Source: Serinicoccus kebangsaanensis
GTDB lineage: Bacteria; Actinomycetota; Actinomycetes; Actinomycetales; Dermatophilaceae
Assembly: GCF_008919445.1 (NCBI RefSeq)
Contig: NZ_VSLG01000002.1
Coordinates: 62,001-126,000, forward strand
Direction of reading: 5' to 3'
Length of the DNA stretch: 64,000 bases
Shown here in pieces: positions 36,302-46,579 of the stretch. The notes beneath the pieces were generated by a model, which was not told where the DNA came from, did no database searches, and saw only the letters and a program-made list of their open reading frames with translations. The first letter of the stretch is position 1. Each line of letters begins with the position of its first letter. The position numbers were made by a program, and so were the translations under genes.

Positions 36302-37252
36302 ATGCCGTCCCGCACCGAGCGCGCTGCTCTCGCCAGGCTGGAGCACCACCGCCGCCATCGCCTCGCGCGGGAGCTCGCCGCGCCCTACGACGGGGTCGTG
36401 ACGCTGAAGATGCTGGGCAGGCACGGGCTCACCCGCGGCCAGATCCTGGTGGAGATCGAGCGGGGAGCGTGGAGCAAGCGGGGCGTGCACACCGTGCAGG
36501 TCGACGACCTCGGGCCGAGGGCCGCGTCGTGGTGCGCGCTGTGGGAGTCCGGCGCCAGCGCCGTGCTGGACGGTCCGAGCTCGTTGATCGACGCGGGCCT
36601 CACCGGGTGGACGGAGGACCTGATCCACGTCAGCGTGCGCAACGGCGCGATCGTGCGAGACCTCCCAGGGGTGCGGCACCACCGGCTGCGCGACACCGGT
36701 CCGCGCATCGACCAGGGCATGCGCCGCACGCGATCCGAGGTCGCCGTCGTCCGGGGAGCCCAGTGGGCCACCACCGACCGTGCCGCGGCGACCCTGGTGG
36801 CGATGACGGTGCAGCAACGGCTGGTCCCGCCCGCGGCGCTCCTCGACCGGTGGGACGCCGTCGGGTACTCCGCCCGCCGGGCGGTGCTGGACGGGATCAT
36901 CCGGGACGTCTGCGACGGCGCGCACTCCCTGAACGAGCTCGACTTCGCCCAGGCGTGCCGCCACCGCGGCCTGCCCGAACCCAGCCGACAGGTCGTGCGC
37001 ACGGGGCCGAAGGGACAGGTATACCTCGACGTCCTCTGGGAAGAGCTCGGCGTGCACGTCGAGATCCACGGCGCGCAGCACTACCAGGGCACGGCGGTGA
37101 TCGACGACGCCCTGCGGGTCAACGACCTGGGGCTGCGCGACCGGGCGCTCATCAGCCTGCAGATCCCGGTGCTGGGCCTGCGTACGACGCCGGAGCCCTT
37201 CTTCCGGCAGCTCCGCCAGGCCCTCGAGGAAGGCGCCCGCCGCGCCGGCTGA
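36302..37252 (+). CDS. AbiEi-like/DUF559-type protein
   Basis: The 316-residue protein has an N-terminal winged-helix-like region (VVTLKMLGRHGLTRGQILVEIERGAW) resembling the AbiEi antitoxin N-domain and a C-terminal region like DUF559/Vsr endonuclease folds (YLDVLWEELGVHVEIHGAQHYQG), with D and E residues in the expected places. Such single genes are abundant in actinobacteria; a role in defence or DNA repair is suggested by the folds only. No AbiEii nucleotidyltransferase toxin is adjacent. The gene is bracketed by palindromic repeat copies at 36188 and 37311/37386. Confidence 0.72.
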   Translation: MPSRTERAALARLEHHRRHRLARELAAPYDGVVTLKMLGRHGLTRGQILVEIERGAWSKRGVHTVQVDDLGPRAASWCALWESGASAVLDGPSSLIDAGLTGWTEDLIHVSVRNGAIVRDLPGVRHHRLRDTGPRIDQGMRRTRSEVAVVRGAQWATTDRAAATLVAMTVQQRLVPPAALLDRWDAVGYSARRAVLDGIIRDVCDGAHSLNELDFAQACRHRGLPEPSRQVVRTGPKGQVYLDVLWEELGVHVEIHGAQHYQGTAVIDDALRVNDLGLRDRALISLQIPVLGLRTTPEPFFRQLRQALEEGARRAG

Positions 37253-37310
37253 TCCCCTGGGCGTGAGCTGCTCAGGTGGGTGCCGGGTCCTGCTCCTGCG
37301 CGCCCACCGC

Positions 37311-37367
37311 CGGATTTCGACCTCTCGAAGCGTCGCCATGGCAGGCAGAAGCACAGTCGAATTCCGG
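37311..37367. repeat. Palindromic repeat copy 4 (degenerate)
   Basis: The outer arms CGGATTTCGAC and GTCGAATTCCG differ by one base. The left inner arm CTCTCGAAGCGTCGCC is intact, but the right inner arm has been scrambled (AGGCAGAAGCACA). It precedes the intact copy 5 in the same convergent gap. Confidence 0.7.
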
Positions 37368-37385
37368 CAGCCGCCCCACCCGCAG

Positions 37386-37437
37386 GATTTCGACCTCTCG
37401 AAGCGTCGCCATGGCAGACATTCGAGAGGTCGAAATC
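37386..37437. repeat. Palindromic repeat copy 5
   Basis: Perfect 17-bp arms GATTTCGACCTCTCGAA and TTCGAGAGGTCGAAATC enclose 18 nt with GCCATGGC. It lies between the convergent ends of the AbiEi-like gene and mnhG and could terminate both transcripts. Confidence 0.85.
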
Positions 37438-37500
37438 GGGCAGGAGGGGGCCGGGCTGTCGGCGGCCGGGTGCGGCAGGGCTGGGCGTGTCGGTGCCCGG

Positions 37501-37839
37501 TCAGGCGGGGTCGTCCCGGCGGCCGGGGTGGATGTCGGTGGGGGCGACCTGGCCGGTGCGGAAGCCGGCCCGGCCGACCATGTGCGACCCGGCCGGGATG
37601 GTCAGCAGCTGGAAGACGCCGATGAGCAGCAGCATCCCCACGTCGAGGCCGGAGCGGCTGCGCAGGCCGACCCCGACGAGCACCAGCAGCAGGCCCAGGA
37701 CCTGCGGCTTGGTGCCCGCGTGCATCCGGGTGAGCAGGTCGGGGAAGCGGAGCAGCCCGATCGCCGCGGCCAGGCAGAGCAGCGCCCCGAGGAGCAGGAA
37801 GACCAGCCCGAGGACGTCGAGGGCGTCGGTGAGGGTCAC
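37501..37839 (-). CDS. mnhG: Mrp-type Na+/H+ antiporter subunit G
   Basis: This 112-residue membrane protein has three predicted helices and the MnhG/PhaG signature region GLLRFPDLLTRMHAGTKPQ. It is the last gene of the Mrp operon. GTG 37839 overlaps the mnhF stop (GTGA), has a GAGGAG site upstream and gives the normal family length. The Mrp complex exports Na+ in exchange for H+ and supports pH and salt homeostasis. Confidence 0.92.
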   Translation of the reverse strand: MTLTDALDVLGLVFLLLGALLCLAAAIGLLRFPDLLTRMHAGTKPQVLGLLLVLVGVGLRSRSGLDVGMLLLIGVFQLLTIPAGSHMVGRAGFRTGQVAPTDIHPGRRDDPA

Positions 37840-38159
37840 GACTCCTCCTCCAGCCGGTCGGGCACCGGGTCGGGGGCCGGGGCGTCGCGGTCGCGCGCCA
37901 CGAAGCGGGCCACCGCGACCGACCCGAGGAAGCCCACCAGCGACAGCGAGATGAGCAGCGGCAGCGTGGTCCAGGCGTCGGTCAGCGCGGCGTAGGCCCC
38001 GAGCGCGCACACGACGATCGAGACGAGCACGTCGGTCGCGATCACCCGGTCCAGCACGCTCGGGCCGATGGTGATGCGCACCAGGGTCAGGGCGGCGGAG
38101 GCCGCGAGCAGTCCACCGACCAGCCAGGTCAGCACCACCTCCAGCAGGTCCAGGGTCAT
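37836..38159 (-). CDS. mnhF: Mrp-type Na+/H+ antiporter subunit F
   Basis: This 107-residue protein has three predicted helices and the MnhF core LVRITIGPSVLDRVIATDVL. Its start overlaps the mnhE stop by 4 bp and its end overlaps mnhG, showing coupled translation. It is a small membrane subunit of the Mrp complex. Confidence 0.92.
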   Translation of the reverse strand: MTLDLLEVVLTWLVGGLLAASAALTLVRITIGPSVLDRVIATDVLVSIVVCALGAYAALTDAWTTLPLLISLSLVGFLGSVAVARFVARDRDAPAPDPVPDRLEEES

Positions 38160-38761
38160 CCGGTCACCTCCGCGCCCGGGGTATGCCGTCGGCGCCGTGG
38201 GTCGAGCAGCGCCTCCGGGTCGGGGTGCAGCGCCCGCAGCACCCGCGCCTCCTGCGCGCGCACCTTGTGCCGCACCCGCTCGGCCTGCGCGCGGGTGCGC
38301 ACCCCGAGGGCGTGCAGGGTGAGCAGGCGGGTGCCCGGCTCGAGGTCGATCACCACCGAGCCGGGGACGAGCGAGACCATCTCGGCGGTGAGGGTTTGCA
38401 GGAAGGCGTCGTCGCTGGCCAGCTCCAGGTCCATCACCACACCACGACTCACCGGTCCCGGTCGCACCGCCAGCCAGGCCACCTCGACCGAGGCCCGAAC
38501 TAGGTCGGCCAGGAAGCGGACGACCAGGATCGTGAACGCCAGCGGCCGCAGCCGCAGCCGCAGGTCCACCCGAGGCAGCGGGAAGAGCACGAGCACGACG
38601 AGGGCCACCAGCACCCCGCCGACGACGTTGAGCACGTCGAGGCTGCCCCAGAGCAGCACCCAGACCGCCGTCAGCCAGAGCACCGCCGCGGGCGACACCC
38701 CGGGCAGTCGGCGCCGGGCCCTGCTCAGCCGGTCGCGCGCACCCACGCCTCCCGCGCTCAC
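38156..38761 (-). CDS. mnhE: Mrp-type Na+/H+ antiporter subunit E
   Basis: This 201-residue protein has two N-terminal helices (AVLWLTAVWVLLWGSLDVLN), the MnhE fold with SLVPGSVVIDLEPGTRLLTLHAL, and an extended Arg-rich C-terminus. GTG 38761 overlaps the mnhD stop by 4 bp. The extension after the conserved domain (about 25 residues) is lineage-specific. Confidence 0.9.
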   Translation of the reverse strand: MSAGGVGARDRLSRARRRLPGVSPAAVLWLTAVWVLLWGSLDVLNVVGGVLVALVVLVLFPLPRVDLRLRLRPLAFTILVVRFLADLVRASVEVAWLAVRPGPVSRGVVMDLELASDDAFLQTLTAEMVSLVPGSVVIDLEPGTRLLTLHALGVRTRAQAERVRHKVRAQEARVLRALHPDPEALLDPRRRRHTPGAEVTG

Positions 38762-40311
38762 GGCGCTCCCCCGCTCCCGAGCACCGCGAGCAGGTAGGGC
38801 TCGCGCAGCGTCAGGTCGACCGCCGCCCGGGTCGCCACGTCGAAGAGCGGCCCGGCCAGCACGGTCAGCGCCAGGCCGACCACGACCAGGGCGGCGGTGG
38901 GCACCAGCACCCCGGCCTCCAGCGCCTGGTGGTGCCCGCCCCGCAGCGGCCCGCCGCCGGTGATCCCCGCGACGTTCTCGGACCAGAACGCGCGCCCCCA
39001 CACCTTGGCGACGGCATACAGGGTGAGCAGGGAGGTCAGCACCGACCCGGCCACGAGCAGCAGCGCCAGCCACGACCCCTCCGCGACCCCGGCCTGCACC
39101 AGCCCCACCTTGCCGAGGAAGCCGCTGAACGGCGGGATGCCGGCGAGGTTCATCGCGGGCACGAAGAAGAGCACGCCCACGACCGGGGAGATCCGGGCCA
39201 GGTCACCGAGCTTCGTGGTGTCCGAGGACCCGCCGACGCGCTCGACCAGCCCCAGGACGAGGAAGAGGGTCGTCTGCACGGTGATGTGGTGGATGACGTA
39301 GAAGATGGCCGAGGCCAGGCCGTGGGTGCTCCCGACGGCGATGCCGAAGATGAGGAAGCCGATGTGGCTGACCAGGGTGAAGCTCAGCATCCGCTTGATG
39401 TCGTCCTGCGCGATGGCCCCCAGGATCCCCACGATCATCGTCAGCAGGGCGGCCACCAGCAGCAGGTCGTCGAACCGCGCCTGCGGGAAGAGCAGGGTCT
39501 GGGTCCGGATCATCGCGTAGACACCGACCTTGGTGAGCAGGCCGGCGAAGACGGCGGTGACCGGCGCGGGCGCGGTCGGGTAGGACTCCGGCAGCCAGCC
39601 CGACATGGGGAAGACCGCCGCCTTGACCGCGAAGCCGATGAGCAGCATCAGGTTGAGCAGCGCCACCGTGCCCAGCGGGATCTCCCCCAGCCGCTCGCTC
39701 AGCAGCGCCAGGTTGATCGTGCCGGTGGCGGCATACACCAGCCCGATCGCGGCGAGGAAGATCACCGAGCTCAGCAACGAGACCAGGACGTAGGTCGTGC
39801 CGGCCCGGACCCGCTCCACCGTGCCGCCCAGCGTGAGCAGCACGAAGCTGGCGGACAGCAGCATCTCGAAACCGACGTAGAGGTGGAACAGGTCGCCCGA
39901 GATGAAGGTGGTGGTGACCCCGGCCGCGAGCACCAGCAGGGCGGGGTGGAAGACCGGCAGCGGTGAGTGCCCGTCGCTCTCCTCGTCGAAGCTGCTGGCG
40001 CCCTGACCGACGGAGTAGGACAGCACCGCGAGCATGACCACGCTGGACACGATGATCATGAGGGCGGCCAGCCGGTCCACCACGAGCACGATGCCCTCGG
40101 TGGCCGTCCAGCCCCCGACGAAGACCACCTGCGGGCCCTGGGTGTCCGCCGCCCACAGCAGCACCGCCGCCAGGCCCGTCATCCCGACGAGGACTGTGAG
40201 GCTCACGGCGCGCTGCACGACGGTGCGGCCGGCGGCCGCGAGCGTCAGGCCGGCACCGATGAGCGGCAGCACCACCATGAGCGGCACCAGCGGGGCGTAG
40301 TCCGGACTCAC
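38758..40311 (-). CDS. mnhD: Mrp-type Na+/H+ antiporter subunit D
   Basis: This 517-residue protein has about 14 predicted helices, related to NADH dehydrogenase ND4/NuoM. The conserved lysine-bearing segments are present: LYVGFEMLLSASFVLLTLGG, GFAVKAAVFPMSGWLPES and LLTKVGVYAMIRT. It is one of the two large proton/sodium-translocating subunits. It starts at GTG 40311, overlapping mnhC by 4 bp. Confidence 0.95.
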   Translation of the reverse strand: MSPDYAPLVPLMVVLPLIGAGLTLAAAGRTVVQRAVSLTVLVGMTGLAAVLLWAADTQGPQVVFVGGWTATEGIVLVVDRLAALMIIVSSVVMLAVLSYSVGQGASSFDEESDGHSPLPVFHPALLVLAAGVTTTFISGDLFHLYVGFEMLLSASFVLLTLGGTVERVRAGTTYVLVSLLSSVIFLAAIGLVYAATGTINLALLSERLGEIPLGTVALLNLMLLIGFAVKAAVFPMSGWLPESYPTAPAPVTAVFAGLLTKVGVYAMIRTQTLLFPQARFDDLLLVAALLTMIVGILGAIAQDDIKRMLSFTLVSHIGFLIFGIAVGSTHGLASAIFYVIHHITVQTTLFLVLGLVERVGGSSDTTKLGDLARISPVVGVLFFVPAMNLAGIPPFSGFLGKVGLVQAGVAEGSWLALLLVAGSVLTSLLTLYAVAKVWGRAFWSENVAGITGGGPLRGGHHQALEAGVLVPTAALVVVGLALTVLAGPLFDVATRAAVDLTLREPYLLAVLGSGGAP

Positions 40312-40709
40312 GGCGACTCCTCCCCCTCCGCCACGTCCCCGCCGTCCTCGATCTCGGCCCGGGCGTGGATCCGGGCCGACTCGGTGTCGTCGGTGACGAG
40401 GTCGTCCCGCGCCAGCTGCCAGCTCCGGTGCGCCAGCGCGAGCACGAAGGCCGTCATCGCCAGGGTGATGACGATGGCGGTCAGGACCAGGGCCTGCGGC
40501 ACCGGGTCGGCCATCGGCCCCCCGTCCCCGGCGCCCACGATCGGCGGCGACCCGGCCGGCCCGGAGCCGATGACGAAGAGCAGGTTGACGCCGTTGCCCA
40601 TGAGCAGGAAGCCCATGAGCGCGCGGATCAGGGAGCGGGACAGGAAGAGGTATGCCCCGGTGCCGACGAGCACGCTGGCCACCACGACGAGGGTCAGGTT
40701 GGCGGTCAT
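40308..40709 (-). CDS. mnhC: Mrp-type Na+/H+ antiporter subunit C
   Basis: This 133-residue NuoK-like subunit has three predicted helices (LIRALMGFLLMGNGVNLLFV; VPQALVLTAIVITLAMTAFVLAL) and an acidic C-terminal tail (DDTESARIHARAEIED). ATG 40709 overlaps the mnhA stop by 4 bp. Confidence 0.93.
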   Translation of the reverse strand: MTANLTLVVVASVLVGTGAYLFLSRSLIRALMGFLLMGNGVNLLFVIGSGPAGSPPIVGAGDGGPMADPVPQALVLTAIVITLAMTAFVLALAHRSWQLARDDLVTDDTESARIHARAEIEDGGDVAEGEESP

Positions 40710-43621
40710 CGGGTCCCCCTGCCGGCCGTCTCGCGCTCGGTCGCGATCTGGGCGTCCAGCCCGGACCCGAGGCTGCGCAGCACGTCGAGCATCAGCCCGA
40801 TCACCACGAGGTAGACACCGAGGTCGAAGAGCAACGAGGTGACCAGGTGCACCTCCCCGACCAGCGGGATCGTGAGGTAGGCGTCCCAGGTCCGCAGGGC
40901 CGGCGACCCGAGCAGCATCGGGATGACGGCCGAGCCCGCGGCGATGAACAGGCCGGTGCCGAGCACGGCCGCGGGCATCACCGGGAGCGCGGCACCGAGC
41001 TCGTAGCCGCGACCCGCCAGGAAGCGCAGGCACAGCGCCAGGCCGGCCACGATCCCGGCCGCGAAGCCTCCGCCCGGCTGGTTGTGGCCGGCGAGCAGCA
41101 GGTAGACCGACCAGAGCAGGATGGTGTGGAAGACCATCCGGGTGACGATCTCCAGGATGACCGAGCGCCGCTCCGGGTCGAGCCGGTCCGCCACCGCGAT
41201 CCACCGGCTGGTCGGGAGCGACCCGGTGTCCGTCGGGACCGGCCGGGCGCGCCACCCCGCCCGGGCCCCGCGGGCCGAGCGGAGCCCCTTGCGCACCCCC
41301 TCGAGCGCCTCCTCGCGCAGCCAGACCAGGCTCGCCACGCCGGTCGCGCAGGCCAGCACCACGGAGAGCTCGCCCATGGTGTCCCACGCGCGGATGTCGA
41401 CGAGGATGACGTTGACGATGTTCTTCCCCGCGCCGTAGTCGACCGACCGTTCGGGCAGACCTGCCCCGGCCGGCTCATGGATGCGGGACGAGGTGGCGAC
41501 GACGGCGAGCAGCCCGACCACCAGCCCGACCCCGGCCCCCAGCGCCGCCCGCAGCCGCCGGGTGAGCACGCTCGGGTCGTCCGGGAAGCGTCCCGACAGC
41601 CGCCGCAGCACCAGGACCAGCACGACGAGCGAGACGGTCTCGACCAGGATCTGGGTCAGCGCCAGGTCGGGTGCACCGTGCAGCAGGAAGAGCATGGCGC
41701 AGCCGTAGCCGGTGACGCCCACGAGGAAGACGGCCCGGAGCCGGCGGCGCGCCCGGGTCGCGAGGACGGCGGCGGCGATGACGAGCAGCGCCACGGCCAC
41801 CTGGGCCGCGCTGTCCGCGAGCCGGAGCCGCGAGGGCCAGGTCGTCCCGCCCAGCGCGAGCTGCAGCCCGGGCAGGACGAGCAGCACCACGAAGATGGTC
41901 CCCAGCAGGACCGGCAGCGACCCGCGGGACAGGAAGCCGGTGCTCTCCAGCGCGGCCCGGTCCACGCCCCGCATCAGCCGGTCGTAGGCGCGGCCCGCAT
42001 CCACCCGCACCAACGGTGCCGTCGCGCGCTCCGGGTCCCTCGTCCGCCACCACCAGAGCGCGCCGAGGACCCACACGCAGACGGAGACGAGCAGCGGCAG
42101 CGACAGCCCGTGCCACAGGCCGAGGTGGACCTCGGGGCCGGGCAGCAGGGACACCGTGGAGGTATGCCGCGCCAGCACCTCCTCGAGCGCGGTGGAGGTC
42201 ACGCCGAGGGCGAGGCCGCCCAGCGCCAGGGCGAGCGGGATGCCGACGAGGAGGGGTCCGGGTGCGTGCCAGGAGTGCGCGCCCGAGCCCGCCCCTGGTG
42301 CGCTCCCGCCACCCGGAGACCCGGGGCCGAAGGCCCCCACCACGTAGCGCAGCGAGTAGGCGACGGTGAGCACGGACCCGGCGACGAAGGACGCGGCCGC
42401 GACCCCCTGCAGGGACAGCCAGCCCGGGGCGGGCTCCAGCAGGGCGGCGAGCGCCGCCTCCTTGCCGACGAAGCCGATGAGCACCGGCAGCCCGGCCATC
42501 GACATGGCCGCCAGCACCCCGGCCAGGGCGAGCCACGGGGCGGCGCGCCCGACGCCGTGCAGCCGCCGGATGTCACGGGTCCCGGTGGCGTGGTCGATCG
42601 CCCCCGTCGCCAGGAAGAGCGAGGACTTGAACAACGCGTGACCGACGAGCAGCGTGAGCCCGGCCAGCGCGGCGGCCTCGCTGCCGTAGCCCACCAGCAG
42701 CACGAGCATGCCCAGCTGGCTGACGGTGCCGTAGGCCAGCAGCAGCTTGAGGTCGGTCTGCCGGGTCGCGCGGAAGCCGCCCAACAGCATCGTCGCCGAC
42801 CCCAGGACGAGCACCATGACCTGCCAGACCGGCAGGTCGGCATACCCCGGCGCGAAGCGCGCGACCAGGTAGACGCCCGCCTTGACCATCGCCGCGGCGT
42901 GCAGGTAGGCGCTGACCGGTGTGGGCGCAGCCATCGCGCCCGGCAGCCAGAAGTGGAACGGCACCAGGGCCGACTTGGTCACCGCACCCACGAGCAGCAG
43001 ACCGACGCCCCACGCCACGGCGGCACCCGAGGCCCCTGGTCCGGCGACCAGCTCGCTGATCCGGTAGGTCCCCGCGCCCTCGCCCAGCAGCACCAGGCCG
43101 ACCAGCATCGTCAGACCGCCGGCGGCGGTGACGAGCAGGGCCTGGCGGGCCGCCCGGGTGCTGACCGCACTCGTCGTCAGGTAGCCGACGAGCAGGTAGG
43201 ACAGGATCGTCGTGATCTCCCAGAAGACGTAGAGCAGCAGCAGGTCGTCGGTGGTGACCAGCCCGAGCATCGCCCCGGCGAAGCCGACGAGGGCCCCGCC
43301 GAGCAGCCGGGGGCTCCCCGCGGTGGAGCGCGGGTCGATGTAGGCCGCGCAGTAGAGCAGGACCAGGGCACCGATGCCGGAGACGATCAGGCTCATCACC
43401 ACGGCGAGGGTGTCGAGCCGGAAGGACAGCTCGAGACCGAGCTCGCCGACCCAGCCGGTGCGCTCCACCCGGACCGGTCCGAGGAGGGCCGTGGCCACCC
43501 ATGCGGCGGTCCCGGCCGGGACCAGCGCCAGCACAGCGAACCCCCGCCTCCCCAGCGTCCGCACGAGCGGGCCGGCGAGGACCGCGGCGAGGAGGTGCAT
43601 TCCGATGAAGGTCAGGACCAT
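40706..43621 (-). CDS. mnhA: Mrp-type Na+/H+ antiporter subunit A, fused with B domain
   Basis: The product is 971 residues. The N-terminal 500 residues are NuoL-like (YVFWEITTILSYLLVGY; AVTKSALVPFHFWLPGAMAAPTPVSAYLHAA split over two helices; KSSLFLATGAIDHATGTRD). The C-terminal 200 residues carry the MnhB domain (VTRMVFHTILLWSVYLLLAGHNQPGGGFAAG), explaining the absence of a separate mnhB gene. ATG 43621 has GGGAGG upstream and begins directly before the first helix. It is the first gene of the A-C-D-E-F-G operon. Confidence 0.95.
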   Translation of the reverse strand: MVLTFIGMHLLAAVLAGPLVRTLGRRGFAVLALVPAGTAAWVATALLGPVRVERTGWVGELGLELSFRLDTLAVVMSLIVSGIGALVLLYCAAYIDPRSTAGSPRLLGGALVGFAGAMLGLVTTDDLLLLYVFWEITTILSYLLVGYLTTSAVSTRAARQALLVTAAGGLTMLVGLVLLGEGAGTYRISELVAGPGASGAAVAWGVGLLLVGAVTKSALVPFHFWLPGAMAAPTPVSAYLHAAAMVKAGVYLVARFAPGYADLPVWQVMVLVLGSATMLLGGFRATRQTDLKLLLAYGTVSQLGMLVLLVGYGSEAAALAGLTLLVGHALFKSSLFLATGAIDHATGTRDIRRLHGVGRAAPWLALAGVLAAMSMAGLPVLIGFVGKEAALAALLEPAPGWLSLQGVAAASFVAGSVLTVAYSLRYVVGAFGPGSPGGGSAPGAGSGAHSWHAPGPLLVGIPLALALGGLALGVTSTALEEVLARHTSTVSLLPGPEVHLGLWHGLSLPLLVSVCVWVLGALWWWRTRDPERATAPLVRVDAGRAYDRLMRGVDRAALESTGFLSRGSLPVLLGTIFVVLLVLPGLQLALGGTTWPSRLRLADSAAQVAVALLVIAAAVLATRARRRLRAVFLVGVTGYGCAMLFLLHGAPDLALTQILVETVSLVVLVLVLRRLSGRFPDDPSVLTRRLRAALGAGVGLVVGLLAVVATSSRIHEPAGAGLPERSVDYGAGKNIVNVILVDIRAWDTMGELSVVLACATGVASLVWLREEALEGVRKGLRSARGARAGWRARPVPTDTGSLPTSRWIAVADRLDPERRSVILEIVTRMVFHTILLWSVYLLLAGHNQPGGGFAAGIVAGLALCLRFLAGRGYELGAALPVMPAAVLGTGLFIAAGSAVIPMLLGSPALRTWDAYLTIPLVGEVHLVTSLLFDLGVYLVVIGLMLDVLRSLGSGLDAQIATERETAGRGTR

Positions 43622-43898
43622 GCTGACCTCCCAGAATGTGTATGACGCGTCCCCCAAGTCTATCGGACCCGTCGCCCGCCCCTGGCGCGCGCCCGCGCGC
43701 GCGAATCGTCCCGCGGATCCGCGGGAGAACAACCCTCTGCGTCCTCAAGGATCGCAGTCGTCACCGCATCGTGACCCGACCGTGACCGACGGGTCACTTC
43801 CGCTTGCAATCCCGCCGGAGACCCGCATAGATGGGGGACCGGTCGGCCCGACCGCGGCCGGGCCGACGTCTCCGAGATCCCGCCAGGCAGGGTGCGCT

Positions 43899-44539
43899 GT
43901 GTGGCAGTTCGTCACCGATCGCTGGCTGGACATCGCCTACCGGTCCTACCAGCACGTGAGCCTGGTCGTGCAGTCCGTCGCCCTGGCGACGGTGATCGCC
44001 ATCGCCCTCGCCCTGCTCGTGACGAGCTACCGGCGGCTCGAGCCGGTGGCCAACTTCGTCAGCAGCGTCGGGCTCACCATCCCCTCGCTCGCCCTGCTCG
44101 GCATCATGCTCCCCGTCGTCGGGATCGGCACCATCCCCGCCGTCGTGGTGGTGACCTTCTACGCCAGCCTGCCGATCCTGCGCAACGCCGTGGTCGGTCT
44201 CCAGGGAGTGGACCGCAATCTCGTGGAGTCCGCGCGCGGCATGGGGATGAACGGCTGGACGACGTTCCGCCGGGTCCGCCTGCCCCTGGCCTGGCCGGTC
44301 ATCCTGGCCGGGCTCCGGGTCTCCACCCAGATGTCCATGGGTGTCGCGGCGATCGCGGCGTATGCCCTCGGTCCCGGGCTCGGCAGCTACATCTTCACCG
44401 GCCTCACCCAGATCGGCGGCGTCAACGCCGTCAACTACGCCCTCGTCGCCACCATCGCCATCATCATCCTCGCCCTCCTGCTCGACGCACTGCTGCTCGT
44501 GCTCGGGCGGGTCACCACCTCGGAGGGGATCCGCGTCTC

Positions 44540-44543
<4 letters not shown>
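43899..44543 (+). CDS. Osmoprotectant ABC transporter permease 1
   Basis: This 214-residue OpuBB/OpuCB-type permease has five to six predicted helices and the EAA-like loop NLVESARGMGMNGWTTFRRV. It begins at GTG 43899, and VWQFVTDRWLDIAYRSYQH resembles the short N-terminus of this family. It is the first gene of a four-gene importer for betaine- or choline-like osmolytes. Its stop overlaps the ATPase start (ATGA). Confidence 0.9.
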
Positions 44544-45799
<1,256 letters not shown>

Positions 45800-45805
45800 G
45801 CCACC

Positions 45806-46579
45806 ATGTCCACCGAGACCACCACCGCACGGTCCGAGCGCAGGTCCCGCCTGTCCCGGGAGGACCTCGGGCTGCTCCTGGGGCTGCCGATCCTGTGCGC
45901 CGTCGTGCTCGGGGCCTGGGCCATCTGGCGGGCCACCGCCGACCTCGACGACATCGAGAGCCGCGCCCTGGCCTGGGGCAACATCCTCACCCTCGCCGGC
46001 GAGCACCTGCTGCTGACGGTCGTCGGCGCCCTCGTCGTGGTCGCCACCGCCGTGCCGATCGGCATCGCGCTCACCCGGCCCGGCATGAAGCGTTTCGCGA
46101 CGCCCGTCGTCGGCGTCGCCAACGCCGGGCAGGCCGCCCCGGTGATCGGCGTCATCGTGCTCTTCGCGATGTGGCTCTCGTTCGGCTTCTGGACGGCGAT
46201 CCTGGCCCTGTCGCTCTACTCCTTCCTCCCCGTGCTGCGCAACACCATCGTCCGGCTGCAGTCGGTGGACCCCACCCTGGTCGAGGCGGCGCGGGGCACG
46301 GGGATGTCCAACGCGACCGTGCTGCGCCGGGTGGAGCTGCCGCTGGCGATGCCGGTCATCATGACCGGCGTCCGCACCGCCCTGGTGCTGCTGGTCGGCA
46401 CCGCCGCCTTCGGCACCTTCATCAGCGCCGGCGGCCTCGGGGCGCTCATCGTCGTCGGGATCACGTTGTTCCGCAGCCCGATCCTCATCAGCGGCGGGTT
46501 GCTCATGGCGGTGCTGGCGCTGCTCGTGGACTGGGCCGGGCGCGTCCTGGAGTTCCTCGCGACACCGAAGGGGATGTGA
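45806..46579 (+). CDS. Osmoprotectant ABC transporter permease 2
   Basis: This 257-residue permease is of the same family as permease 1, with a longer N-terminus and the EAA-like loop TLVEAARGTGMSNATVLRRV. The presence of two distinct permeases indicates a heterodimeric channel as in OpuC. It lies 6 bp after the ATPase, and its stop overlaps the start of the binding protein (TGATG). Confidence 0.92.
   Translation: MSTETTTARSERRSRLSREDLGLLLGLPILCAVVLGAWAIWRATADLDDIESRALAWGNILTLAGEHLLLTVVGALVVVATAVPIGIALTRPGMKRFATPVVGVANAGQAAPVIGVIVLFAMWLSFGFWTAILALSLYSFLPVLRNTIVRLQSVDPTLVEAARGTGMSNATVLRRVELPLAMPVIMTGVRTALVLLVGTAAFGTFISAGGLGALIVVGITLFRSPILISGGLLMAVLALLVDWAGRVLEFLATPKGM

Noticed and set aside
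40652-43645. A 997-codon plus-strand frame opposite mnhA
   Set aside because: Composition (Gln/His/Arg/Gly-rich without any fold pattern) is that of a GC-driven shadow; the minus-strand frame is an unmistakable MnhA.
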